Both the position numbers and the translations under genes were made by a program. This document shows positions 47,086-55,666 of a stretch of 64,000 bases of DNA, piece after piece. The stretch is from Curtobacterium sp. MCPF17_002 (lineage in GTDB: Bacteria; Actinomycetota; Actinomycetes; Actinomycetales; Microbacteriaceae): the NCBI RefSeq assembly GCF_003234115.2, contig NZ_CP126251.1, positions 558,001-622,000 on the forward strand. Direction: 5' to 3'. The number at the start of each line of letters is the position of its first letter. The first letter of the stretch is position 1. The notes under the pieces are model-generated. The model saw only the letters and a program-made list of their open reading frames with translations, did not search any database and had not been told where the DNA came from.

Positions 47086-47874
47086 ATGTACGCAACCGAG
47101 CGGCACGACGCCATCGCCGCCGTCCTGCAGTCGGCCGGGCGGGTCTCCGTCGCCGACCTCGCCGAGCACTTCGACGTCACCACCGAGACCGTGCGCCGCG
47201 ACCTCGACCTGCTCGAGTCGGCGGGCGTCCTCCGCCGCGTGCACGGGGGAGCGGTGCCCGTCGGCCGGTCGAGCGTCGTCGAGCTGACCGTCGCCGAGCG
47301 CGAGGGGCAGCACAACTCGGCGAAGTCCGCCATCGCCCGCGCCGCGATGCGCCTGGTCCCGCCGACCTTCACCGGGTCGATCGCCCTCGACGCCGGCACC
47401 ACCTGCGCCGCCGTCGCGACCGAGCTCGCACGGTGGGAGCCCGCCACGGCCGGTGCCACGATCACGGTCATCACGAACTCGGTGCCGATCGCCGCGACCC
47501 TGCAGCACAGCGAGCACGTCGAACTGCACCTGCTCGGCGGCCGTGTCCGCGGTGTCACGAGCGCCGCCGTCGGGACCGCGACCGTCGAGCAGATCGGCGC
47601 GCTCCGACCGGACATCGCGTTCGTCGGGACGAACGGCCTGTCCGCCGGGTTCGGCCTCAGCACGCCGGACGAGTACGAGGCCGCGGTGAAGGCCGCCTAC
47701 GTCCTCGCGGCCCGCCGCAGCGTGGTCGTCGCCGACGCGGCGAAGCACGGGGTCGAGGCGCTCATGCGGTTCGCCCGGCTCGACGAGATCGACACGATCG
47801 TGACGGACGAGCAGCCGCCGGTCGACCTCGCCGGGGCCCTCTCCGACGCCGACGTCGAGGTGGTCGTCGCATGA
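47086..47874 (+). CDS. fruR: DeoR-family repressor of the fructose operon
   Basis: The 262-aa protein has an N-terminal DeoR helix-turn-helix (RVSVADLAEHFDVTTETVRRDLDLLE, recognised by VTTETVRRDL) with RRVHGGAV after it, and a sugar-phosphate isomerase-like effector domain (LDAGTTCAAVA, VITNSVPIA, HLLGGRVRG, FVGTNGLS). Such proteins respond to fructose-1-phosphate or related sugar phosphates. It overlaps fruK by four bases (ATGA). The gene name rests on its context with fruK and fruA. Confidence 0.9.
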   Translation: MYATERHDAIAAVLQSAGRVSVADLAEHFDVTTETVRRDLDLLESAGVLRRVHGGAVPVGRSSVVELTVAEREGQHNSAKSAIARAAMRLVPPTFTGSIALDAGTTCAAVATELARWEPATAGATITVITNSVPIAATLQHSEHVELHLLGGRVRGVTSAAVGTATVEQIGALRPDIAFVGTNGLSAGFGLSTPDEYEAAVKAAYVLAARRSVVVADAAKHGVEALMRFARLDEIDTIVTDEQPPVDLAGALSDADVEVVVA

Positions 47875-48899
47875 ACGCAGCGACCCCGGACGCCGTGCGG
47901 TCCACCCGCATCGTCACCGTCACCCCGAACCCCTCCCTCGACCGCACCATCGAGCTGGCCGGCGAACTCCAACGAGGTGCCGTGCAGCGGGCGACCCGCT
48001 CGACCGCGGAGCCCGGCGGCAAGGGCGTCAACGTGTCCCGGGTCGTCGTCGCGAGCGGCGGTGACACCGTGGCCGTCCTGCCCGGCGACGAGCTCGACCC
48101 CGTCCTGCTCGGCCTCGCGACCCGGGGGATCCCGACGGCCGCGCTGCCGATCGGTGCGCCGCTCCGCTCGAACGTCACCGTGACCGAGCCGACCGGCACG
48201 ACCACGAAGCTCAACGAGCCGGGGCCGTCCCTCGCCGGACGCCTCGACGACCTCGCCGCGCTCGTCGCCGACACCGCCGCCGCGACCGCCACCGGGCCCG
48301 CCGCCCGCTGGGTCGTCTTCGCCGGGTCGTTGCCGCCGGGATTGCCCGACGACGCCCTCGCCGTGCTGGTCCGCGCCGTCCGGCAGCGCCACGGCGACGA
48401 CGTCCGCATCGCCGTCGACTCGTCGGGTGTCCCGTTCACCGCGCTGCTGCAGTCCGGCGAGCGCATCGACCTGGTCAAGCCGAACGCCGAGGAGCTCGCC
48501 GAGGTCGTCGGCGGCGATCCGGACGAGTTCGAACGCGACGTCGACGCCGCCGCGCGGGCCGCACAGCGTCTCCGCGAGAAGAACGTCGGCACCGTGCTGC
48601 TCACACTGGGCAGCGCCGGGGCCGTGCTCGTCACCGAGGACGGCAGCCACGCCGCGGCCGCACCACGGATCACGGCGCGCTCGACGGTCGGCGCGGGGGA
48701 CTCCTCGCTCGCCGGCTACCTCCTCGCCGAGGTCGCCGGGCAGTCGCCCGAGCTGCGCCTCGCCCAGGCCGTCGCCACCGGGGCCGCCGCCGCGGCCCTG
48801 CCGGGCAGCGACGTGCCCGCCCTCGACCAGACCGACCCGTCGGCGATCACCGTCCGGACGTTGCACCTGACGCAGCACCCGGCACGCGAACCGGCCTGA
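47871..48899 (+). CDS. fruK: 1-phosphofructokinase
   Basis: The 342-aa PfkB-family kinase has TPNPSLDRTIEL at the N-terminus, GGKGVNVSRV (substrate site), LVKPNAEELAEVVG and the catalytic anion hole with base Asp in STVGAGDSSLAGYL. It makes fructose-1,6-bisphosphate from the fructose-1-phosphate delivered by the FruA PTS. Its ATG overlaps the fruR stop. A low-complexity stretch separates it from fruA. Confidence 0.95.
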   Translation: MNAATPDAVRSTRIVTVTPNPSLDRTIELAGELQRGAVQRATRSTAEPGGKGVNVSRVVVASGGDTVAVLPGDELDPVLLGLATRGIPTAALPIGAPLRSNVTVTEPTGTTTKLNEPGPSLAGRLDDLAALVADTAAATATGPAARWVVFAGSLPPGLPDDALAVLVRAVRQRHGDDVRIAVDSSGVPFTALLQSGERIDLVKPNAEELAEVVGGDPDEFERDVDAAARAAQRLREKNVGTVLLTLGSAGAVLVTEDGSHAAAAPRITARSTVGAGDSSLAGYLLAEVAGQSPELRLAQAVATGAAAAALPGSDVPALDQTDPSAITVRTLHLTQHPAREPA

Positions 48900-49003
48900 C
48901 CAGCGAACACCGCCGCGACCACCACCGCGAACACCGCGGCGACCACCGCCGCGACCACCGCCGCGGACAGTCCGCGACACCCCTCGAACACACCCCTCGA
49001 ACC
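48900..49003 (+). repeat. short-unit tandem repeats between fruK and fruA
   Basis: Degenerate repeats of about 12-13 bases built on CGCGACCACCGC fill 48905-48960, followed by two copies of ACACCCCTCGAAC (about 48977-49003). No protein is read from it; no promoter is obvious. Confidence 0.6.
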
Positions 49004-49044
49004 AGCACCCCGTGCGTCCGCAGCACGATTGCAAAGGAGCAACC

Positions 49045-51120
49045 ATGTCCGTCAACACGAGTCCACGCCTCATCAGCGTCCAGCTCGTCGGTCTCGACGA
49101 GGACCTCGGCGCCACCTCGAGCGACGTCATCCGCGTCCTCGCCGACCGCGTCGCCGCGACCGGCCGTGCTGCGGAGGGCGCGGTCCTCGCCGAGGACGCC
49201 ATCACGCGCGAAGCGAGCGTCGGCACCGGCGTCCCCGGCGGCATCGCGATCCCGCACGCCCGTTCGGCGTCGGTGTCCGAGCCGACCCTGGCGTTCTCCC
49301 GGCTCGCGCGGAAGGTGTCGTTCGGCGCCCCGGACGGCGACGCCGACATCGTGTTCATGATCGCCGTGCCGGAGGGGGCGGACAAGGACCACCTGACGGT
49401 CCTCTCGACCCTCGCCCGTGCGCTCATCCGCGAGGACTTCACCGCGGCGCTCCGTGCCGCCGCCACCCCGCAGGACATCGTCGACCTGGTCGATCGCGAA
49501 GTGAGCGGCGAGGTGTCGGAGGCCGGTGTCGGGAAGGCGAGCAGCGCCTCCAGTCCGACCCCACCCGCAGGTGAGACGGCAACCCGGCGCAAGGTGATCG
49601 TCGGCGTCACCGCCTGCCCGACCGGAATCGCCCACACCTACATGGCCGCCGACGCCCTCGTCGCCGCGGCCCAGCGGGCCGGCGCCGAGATGCACGTCGA
49701 GACGCAGGGGTCCTCGCAGGTCGAGCCCCTCGACCCCGCGCTCATCGCCCGTGCCGACGCCGTCGTCTTCGCGGTCGACGTCGACGTGCGCGACAGCGGC
49801 CGCTTCGCCGGCAAGCCCCTCGTCTCCGGCCCGGTGAAGCGCGGCGTCGACGAGCCGGACAAGATGATCGCCGAGGCGCTCCGCGCGGCCGACGACCCGA
49901 ACGCCGCACGCGTGTCCGGCTCGGCCGCCGAGGCTGGCACGAGCACCGCGAAGGACGAGCACTTCGGCCAGTCGCTCAAGCGCTGGCTCCTGACCGGTGT
50001 GTCGTACATGATCCCGTTCGTCGCGGGCGGCGGGCTGCTCATCGCGCTCGGCTTCCTGCTCGCCGGGTACGGGATCGCGCTGCCGCACGGCGACTCCGGG
50101 CAGAACAACGCGGTGTTCACGCTGACGAACTCGACGTTGCTCAACCTGCCGCCCGAGGGCCTCGGCTACTACCTCGGCGCCGCCGCGTTCCAGATCGGCT
50201 CGGTGTCGCTCGGGTTCCTCGTCGCCGCGCTCGCCGGGTACATCGCCTACGCCATCGCCGACCGGCCGGGCATCGCGCCGGGCTTCGTCGCCGGGTCGAT
50301 CGCCGTGTTCATGAACGCCGGGTTCCTCGGTGGTCTCGTCGGTGGCCTCATCGCCGGTGCCGCCGCGTACTGGATCGGACGCATCCCGACATGGCGTTGG
50401 CTGCGCGGGCTCATGCCGGTCGTGATCATCCCGCTGTTCGCCTCGATCATCGCGTCCGGCCTCATGCTCCTCGTGCTCGGCGGCCCGATCGCCTGGGTGA
50501 TGACGGAGCTCACCGCGTGGCTCAACTCGCTCTCCGGTGCCTCGGCCGTCCTGCTCGGGATCATCCTCGGGCTCATGATGGCGTTCGACCTCGGCGGTCC
50601 GGTGAACAAGGTGGCGTACGCGTTCGCCGTCGCCGGGCTCGGTGCCGGGACCGCGACGAACGTGGTGCCGTTCGAGATCATGGCGGCCGTGATGGCAGCG
50701 GGCATGGTCCCGCCGCTCGCCCTCGCGCTCGCCTCGACCGTGCTGTACCGCAAGGGGTTCACGAAGCCCGAGCGGGAGAACGGCAAGGCCGCGTGGCTGC
50801 TCGGCGCCTCGTTCATCTCCGAGGGCGCGATCCCCTTCGCCGCAGCCGATCCGCTGCGGGTGATCCCGGCGTCGATGGTCGGTGCTGCTATCACGGGAGC
50901 GATCTCGATGGCGGCCGGTGTGACCTCGCGGGCTCCGCACGGTGGGATCTTCGTGTTCTTCGCCATCGGTGACGTCGTGATGTTCATCGTCGCGATCCTG
51001 GCGGGCACCGTCGTCTCGGCGCTGGTGCTGGTCGCCCTGAAGAAGTGGGTGCGGCGGACGCCGGCGGCGGACGCCGCCGTCTCCGAGACCGCGGGCGACC
51101 GGGTCGCGGTGGCCGTGTAG
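49045..51120 (+). CDS. fruA: fructose PTS enzyme II, EIIABC fusion
   Basis: The 691-aa protein has three domains. EIIA (about 1-150) has the phospho-His in GIAIPHARSASV. EIIB (about 180-280) has the phospho-Cys in VGVTACPTGIAHTYMAA. EIIC (about 325-675) has eight or more helices, with MIPFVAGGGLLIALGFLL and SEGAIPFAAADPLRVIP typical of the fructose group. It imports fructose as fructose-1-phosphate, the substrate of FruK. The ATG follows AAAGGAG. Enzyme I and HPr are not in the window. Confidence 0.96.
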   Translation: MSVNTSPRLISVQLVGLDEDLGATSSDVIRVLADRVAATGRAAEGAVLAEDAITREASVGTGVPGGIAIPHARSASVSEPTLAFSRLARKVSFGAPDGDADIVFMIAVPEGADKDHLTVLSTLARALIREDFTAALRAAATPQDIVDLVDREVSGEVSEAGVGKASSASSPTPPAGETATRRKVIVGVTACPTGIAHTYMAADALVAAAQRAGAEMHVETQGSSQVEPLDPALIARADAVVFAVDVDVRDSGRFAGKPLVSGPVKRGVDEPDKMIAEALRAADDPNAARVSGSAAEAGTSTAKDEHFGQSLKRWLLTGVSYMIPFVAGGGLLIALGFLLAGYGIALPHGDSGQNNAVFTLTNSTLLNLPPEGLGYYLGAAAFQIGSVSLGFLVAALAGYIAYAIADRPGIAPGFVAGSIAVFMNAGFLGGLVGGLIAGAAAYWIGRIPTWRWLRGLMPVVIIPLFASIIASGLMLLVLGGPIAWVMTELTAWLNSLSGASAVLLGIILGLMMAFDLGGPVNKVAYAFAVAGLGAGTATNVVPFEIMAAVMAAGMVPPLALALASTVLYRKGFTKPERENGKAAWLLGASFISEGAIPFAAADPLRVIPASMVGAAITGAISMAAGVTSRAPHGGIFVFFAIGDVVMFIVAILAGTVVSALVLVALKKWVRRTPAADAAVSETAGDRVAVAV

Positions 51121-51135
51121 TCGACGTCACCACCT

Positions 51136-51183
51136 GACGGCCTGGAGGCGCGGTGCCAGCTGGCACCGCGCCTCCAGGCCGTC
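51136..51183. repeat. palindromic repeat A, perfect 48-bp copy after fruA
   Basis: A perfect 48-base palindrome (24-base arms, no loop) 16 bases after the fruA stop. Its core equals the copy at 53665-53712. The bases that follow (GGTCGCGCCCAC...TCACGAAGTGC) match the flank and the end of the composite element at 53713-53809, as if its second palindrome had been lost. Confidence 0.9.
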
Positions 51184-51345
51184 GTGGTGGTCGCGCCCAC
51201 CTCACGAAGTGCAGCGGACCGCGCTGTGGCCCGCGAACTGGAGGCTCCCTCATGCCGTACCCCGGCCGGTAGCGTCGGAGCACACCGCAGGAACGCCGTC
51301 TCGCCACGGCACAGCACGCCCCAGTGGCGATGAACGGAACTCACC

Positions 51346-53616
51346 ATGCCGGGGCACCCGAACCTCCTCGAAGCGCTGCGCCCGTCCCGCCGCCGGATGC
51401 TCGGCCTCACCGCTGCCGGGACCGTCGGGGCGCTCGCCGCGGTCGTCGCGACCGGCCGGGCTGCGAACGCAGCCGACGCGACCGTCATGACCGTCAACCC
51501 GCGCACGAGCACCGCCGCCATCAACGCGTGGCTCGCAGTGGGCGGGGTCCGGGTCCTCCGCGGCGCGGCCGTCCTGTCCGGACCGCTCGTCATCCGTTCC
51601 GGCACGCAGCTCGACGCCTCCGCCGCGAGCGTCACGGGGGCCGTCGGGGACAACGTGCTCCGGAACGCCGCGGCGAACCCGAGCGCGCGGACCACCGCCG
51701 CCGTCCGTGCCGGGTCGCCGATCGTCACCACGAAGGCCGCGGTGTTCAGCGCCGCGATGGTGGGGCGCCGGGTGCAGGTCCTCGGCGCCGGGCCGCGCGC
51801 CGGGAAGTCCGACGCCCCGGGATCGATGTACGGCCGGATCGTGTCCGTGCAGTCGTCGACCCGCGCCACGCTCGACGTCCCCGCGACCACGACGCTCGCA
51901 TCGGCGTCGACCTCGGTGTTCCCGCCGAACGACGGCGACATCAGCATCACCGGCGGGACCTGGACGAACCGCAGCAAGAACTCCGTCTCCCAGACCACCG
52001 AGTCGCACGGCCTGCTCCTGCGGCGGGCCTCGCGGGTGACGCTCACCGGCCTCACCGTGCACTCCACCGGCAGCGCCCAGGTCGGCGGGCAGTACGCCGT
52101 GTCCTTCGGTGACGTGACCGACGTCACCGTCGAGGACATCGCGTTCATCGACACCGCCTCGGACGGGGTGCACTTCCAGGGGCCGTCGTCGCGGATCGCC
52201 GTCCGCCGCATCACCGGGGAGCGCACCGGGGACGACCTCGTCGCGTTCACCACCGTCGACGGGCAGACCCACGCCGGGTCGCGACTCGGCGACTGCGAGG
52301 GCGACATCACCGACGTCGTCGTGGAGGACGTGCAGGGGAAGAACTGCCTCTGCCTGCTCAAGGTCACCTCGGGCATCGGCGCGAACGGCGTCCAGCGACG
52401 GATCCGCCGGTTCACGGCCTCGGACCTGACCGGCACCGTCACGGGCCGTTCGCCCGTCCAGATCATGAACTACGCCGGGCCGACCTGGTTCGAGGGGACC
52501 GTCTCCCGCGTGACCGCGACCGGCACGAGCGGGACGATCGTCAACGTCGACGTACGGACGCTCGGCGCGCTCGTCGTCGAGGACGTCACCCTCCCCGCCG
52601 GTGCCCACGCCGCAACGGACGGCATCGTCCGCGTCGCCGCCACGAGCGCGTCGTCGGTGACGGTCCACCGGGTCACGAACCGCTCCACCGCGAAGGGCGC
52701 AGCGGGCGGGGTCGCCCTCGCGGTCGGGTCCGTCCCCACCGTCGTCGTGAGCGGGGTCGCCTGCCCGGTGCTCGCGCCGCAGTTCGACTCCGTGCGGATC
52801 GTGAAGGCATCGGCCACGATCACGTCCCTCACCGTCACCGACGACAAGTCGGCGGCGCTCGCGGGCAACGTGCTCGCCCTCCCGGCTGCCGGGTACCGGA
52901 TCGCGAAGGCGACGTTCGCGCGGATCGCCCGGAGCACCGGGTCGATCTGGGCCGCCGACGCCGACAGCTCGGTCACGACTGCGTTGACGATCTCCGCGTT
53001 CACGGGAGGCCGCGCCGTCGCACTCCTCCGCGGACCCGCGACGGTGAGCGTGCAGGGTCTCTCGCAACCCGCCGCTTCCGGTGCCGCCGTCCGGCTCAAC
53101 TCCGCCGCGGCGTCCCCGGTGCGCGTGGTCGTCGACGGGACGTCCACGCGGCCCGCGACCCTGGTGTCGCGCACGGGGTCGCAGCGGGTGTCGGCGGTGT
53201 CCCCGTTCATCGGCCTCGACGCCGGCCTGCTGACCCCGCGGGACGGCGACGTCGTCCTCAACTCCGGGACGAAGAACGCGCGGTCGCAGCTCCGGTGGGA
53301 CGCGAAGGCCAAGAAGTGGCGCGCGACGTCGGTGGCACGGCCGAAGCCGACGCCTGCGCCGGCACCTGCGCCGAAGCCCGCGCCGACACCGGCTCCGTCG
53401 GCGTCCCCGTCCGCGCCGACGGCTCCGGTGACGCCACCGCCGTCCGCGTCGGCTCCGATCGCGCCGTCGTCGCCGACTCCGACGACCGCTCCGACGGCTG
53501 CCCCCACGGCTGCTCCGACGGCTGCTCCGTCGGCCTCGCCAGCGCCGACCGACGTGCCGTCGGCGTCCGCCACCCCCTCCGCTGCCCCGACGGCAGACCC
53601 CGCGCTCGTCCCCTGA
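51346..53616 (+). CDS. Tat-exported right-handed beta-helix protein with Pro/Ala/Ser/Thr stalk
   Basis: The 756-aa precursor has a twin-arginine signal (SRRRMLGLTAAGTVGALAAVV, cleaved near ANAA). About 600 residues of short beta-strand repeats follow (SRVTLTGLTV, TDVTVEDIAF, SRIAVRRITG), the pattern of pectate-lyase-like parallel beta-helices. A small C-terminal domain (RSQLRWDAKAKKWRAT) precedes a stalk of about 105 residues made of Pro, Ala, Ser and Thr. No LPXTG motif. Such folds usually bind or cleave polysaccharides; no catalytic residues can be assigned. Repeat A copies flank the gene on both sides. Confidence 0.82.
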   Translation: MPGHPNLLEALRPSRRRMLGLTAAGTVGALAAVVATGRAANAADATVMTVNPRTSTAAINAWLAVGGVRVLRGAAVLSGPLVIRSGTQLDASAASVTGAVGDNVLRNAAANPSARTTAAVRAGSPIVTTKAAVFSAAMVGRRVQVLGAGPRAGKSDAPGSMYGRIVSVQSSTRATLDVPATTTLASASTSVFPPNDGDISITGGTWTNRSKNSVSQTTESHGLLLRRASRVTLTGLTVHSTGSAQVGGQYAVSFGDVTDVTVEDIAFIDTASDGVHFQGPSSRIAVRRITGERTGDDLVAFTTVDGQTHAGSRLGDCEGDITDVVVEDVQGKNCLCLLKVTSGIGANGVQRRIRRFTASDLTGTVTGRSPVQIMNYAGPTWFEGTVSRVTATGTSGTIVNVDVRTLGALVVEDVTLPAGAHAATDGIVRVAATSASSVTVHRVTNRSTAKGAAGGVALAVGSVPTVVVSGVACPVLAPQFDSVRIVKASATITSLTVTDDKSAALAGNVLALPAAGYRIAKATFARIARSTGSIWAADADSSVTTALTISAFTGGRAVALLRGPATVSVQGLSQPAASGAAVRLNSAAASPVRVVVDGTSTRPATLVSRTGSQRVSAVSPFIGLDAGLLTPRDGDVVLNSGTKNARSQLRWDAKAKKWRATSVARPKPTPAPAPAPKPAPTPAPSASPSAPTAPVTPPPSASAPIAPSSPTPTTAPTAAPTAAPTAAPSASPAPTDVPSASATPSAAPTADPALVP

Positions 53617-53662
53617 GCGCCGCCCGGTGCAGCCGTGAGGTCGCGCGTCCTGCGGTGACGAC

Positions 53663-53809
53663 ACGACGGCCTGGAGGCGCGGTGCCAGCTGGCACCGCGC
53701 CTCCAGGCCGTCGTGGTCGCGCCTGCCCTCCGTGGTCGCGCCCGCCCCGCTTGGTGAGCAGAGATGGTCGGGTCGCCCTGCGGGACCGGACCATTCCTGC
53801 TCACGAAGT
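53663..53809. repeat. composite palindromic element: repeat A plus repeat B
   Basis: Repeat A (53663-53714, perfect) is followed by a spacer with two GTGGTCGCGCC units, then repeat B (53753-53804): GGTGAGCAG, a GGTCGGGT/ACCxGACC inner pair, and CTGCTCAC. A second composite is at 62897-63020. It lies between the beta-helix gene and the convergent hexosaminidase gene. Confidence 0.85.
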
Positions 53810-53839
53810 GCGTGCCGGGCACCGTGTGCCCGCGCGCGC

Positions 53840-55636
53840 CTACTCGGCGATGTTGGCGGTCACCGCGTCGATGTAGGCGGCGCGCTCCTCGCGGGAGTGC
53901 GGACGCCCGGGCACCCCCGGACGCTGCTCCCACGGGAACGGCCCGGCCTCGTGCCGGTACTCGATGCCCATCGCCTCGAGCCGGGCGACGTGCTCGGCGA
54001 GCCGGCCACGGAACTCGGCGACGTCGCGCGGACCCGTGACGTCTGCCGACCACAGCGCCTCGGCGAGGGCCGCGACGCGGGGGAACAGCTGGTAGTCGAG
54101 CTTCCGGGCGGTGTCGACGTGCTCGGTCCACATGTTGCCCTGGCCGCCGATGACGTGGGCGCGCTCGGCCTCGGTGAGATCGGACGGAACCGGGTCGAAG
54201 GCGAACACGTCGTCGACCGTCAGGACGATCGACACCGGGATCGGCTCGGTCTCGAGGTCGCTCTGCCGGTAGTCGAGGTACACCTGGTCGTCCGGCGCGG
54301 AGATGACGTCGTGTCCCCGCTTCGCCGCGGTGCGGGCGCCGGTGAGACCGCGCCACGAGAGGACGGTCGCGGACTGCGAGAGCGTGCCGCCCTCGAGGAT
54401 CTCGTCCCACCCGAACGCCCGGCGTCCGTGCGACTCGACGTGCGCGGCGAGCCGGCCGATGATCCACGCCTGCAGCTGCTCTTCGTCCTGCAGACCGAGC
54501 TCGCGGATGCGCTCCTGCGTGCGGGGGTCCTGCTCCCACTGGACCTTCGGGCACTCGTCACCGCCGACACCGATGTAGTCGGAGGGGAACAGCGCGATGA
54601 CCTCGTCGAGGACGTCCTCGAAGAACGCGATCGTCGATTCCTCGGCGTTGAGCACGTCGTCCGCGATGCCCCACTCGGTCCAGACGTCGATCGGTTCGCC
54701 GGAGACGCCGAGCGACGGGTACGCGGCGAGGGCGGCGCGGACGTGCCCGGGCGTCTCGATCTCCGGCACGACGGTGACGAAGCGGTCGGAGGCGTAGGCG
54801 ACGATCTCGCGGATGTCGTCCTGCGTGTAGTAGCCGCCGTGCGGGCGGCCGTCGAACGAGACCGGGTGGAGGACCCCGTCGGCGTCGGGCACGTGCGCGC
54901 CGACCTGCGACTCCTTCCGCCACGACCCGATCTCGGTCAGGCGCGGGTACTTGCGGATCTCGATGCGCCAGCCCTGGTCCTCGGTGAGGTGGAAGTGCAG
55001 GCGGTTGATGCGGTGCGCGGCGAGCTGGTCGACCACGCGCATCACCTCGTGCTTGGTGCGGAAGTGCCGGGCGACGTCGAGCATGACGCCGCGCCACGCG
55101 AAGGCCGGGGCGTCCTCGACGGTGACCGCGGGGATCGTCCACGGGCCGGTGCCGACGCGGCCGTGCCGGTAGACGTCGGCGGGCAGGGACTGCAGGAGTG
55201 CCTGCACGCCGTAGAAGACGCCGGCGGCGCTCCCGCCCGTGATCTCGACGGACTCGGACGTCACGACGAGACGGAACGCCTCGGAGCGGTCGCCGTCGGG
55301 CCCGGCGGGCAGGGTGTCGTCGTCGGCGACGCGCAGCACGATGTGGTCAGTGCGCGTGGCCTGGGTGCCGGCGGTGTCGGTGCCGTCCGTGCCGGCGGCG
55401 CCGTCCGTGCCGGCGGCGCCGTCGGTGCCGTCCGTGCCGGTGCCGCTGGGGGCGGCCGCTTCGGCTGCGTCGCGCACCGGCAGCCCGGTCGATCCGCGCA
55501 GGGTCTGCTGCAGGTACAGTCGGACCGACTCGCTCGCAGGGTCTGCGGCGATGCGTGTCGACGGGGTGATCGCGAAGGCGCCGACACCCGGTTCGGTGCG
55601 GCGCGGCCGTGGGATGAGCATGTCGCAGTCCACCAT
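53840..55636 (-). CDS. beta-N-acetylhexosaminidase, GH20
   Basis: The 598-aa protein has an N-terminal GH20b domain (about 1-150) and a TIM barrel with WRGVMLDVARHF, LHFHLTEDQGWRIEI, VVPEIETPGHVRAALAAYP, the catalytic Asp-Glu pair in IGVGGDECPK, and VIGGQGNMWTEH. It removes terminal N-acetylglucosamine or N-acetylgalactosamine with substrate assistance. No signal peptide is seen, so it probably acts on imported oligosaccharides. A Gly/Thr/Asp repeat (TDGTDGAAGTDGAAGTDGTD region) interrupts the N-terminal domain. The start at 55636 abuts GAGGA; start uncertain by a few codons. Divergent from the ROK gene, 30 bases away. Confidence 0.93.
   Translation of the reverse strand: MVDCDMLIPRPRRTEPGVGAFAITPSTRIAADPASESVRLYLQQTLRGSTGLPVRDAAEAAAPSGTGTDGTDGAAGTDGAAGTDGTDTAGTQATRTDHIVLRVADDDTLPAGPDGDRSEAFRLVVTSESVEITGGSAAGVFYGVQALLQSLPADVYRHGRVGTGPWTIPAVTVEDAPAFAWRGVMLDVARHFRTKHEVMRVVDQLAAHRINRLHFHLTEDQGWRIEIRKYPRLTEIGSWRKESQVGAHVPDADGVLHPVSFDGRPHGGYYTQDDIREIVAYASDRFVTVVPEIETPGHVRAALAAYPSLGVSGEPIDVWTEWGIADDVLNAEESTIAFFEDVLDEVIALFPSDYIGVGGDECPKVQWEQDPRTQERIRELGLQDEEQLQAWIIGRLAAHVESHGRRAFGWDEILEGGTLSQSATVLSWRGLTGARTAAKRGHDVISAPDDQVYLDYRQSDLETEPIPVSIVLTVDDVFAFDPVPSDLTEAERAHVIGGQGNMWTEHVDTARKLDYQLFPRVAALAEALWSADVTGPRDVAEFRGRLAEHVARLEAMGIEYRHEAGPFPWEQRPGVPGRPHSREERAAYIDAVTANIAE
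55376..55443 (-). repeat. 9/18-bp tandem repeats in the hexosaminidase gene
   Basis: Units of GCCGTCCGT and GCCGGCGGC (plus strand) alternate for about 65 bases and encode the GTDG/AAGTDG linker. Length change would stay in frame. Confidence 0.75.
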
Positions 55637-55666
55637 TCCTCAATGATCTTTCGTAATATGGAGGCT
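55637..55666. promoter_or_regulatory. divergent promoter, hexosaminidase / ROK regulator
   Basis: Only 30 bases separate the two start codons. TAATAT (55654-55659) lies seven bases before the ROK ATG, so that mRNA may be leaderless. CCTC...GGAGG is a loose inverted repeat across the region and could be the ROK operator; inference. Confidence 0.45.

Noticed and set aside
48900..49040. CRISPR-like array between fruK and fruA
   Set aside because: The repeats are 12-13 bases, degenerate and contiguous, with no unique spacers.
53663..53809. Insertion sequence remnant between the beta-helix and hexosaminidase genes
   Set aside because: No transposase fragment or target duplication; the palindromes fit the dispersed repeat family instead.
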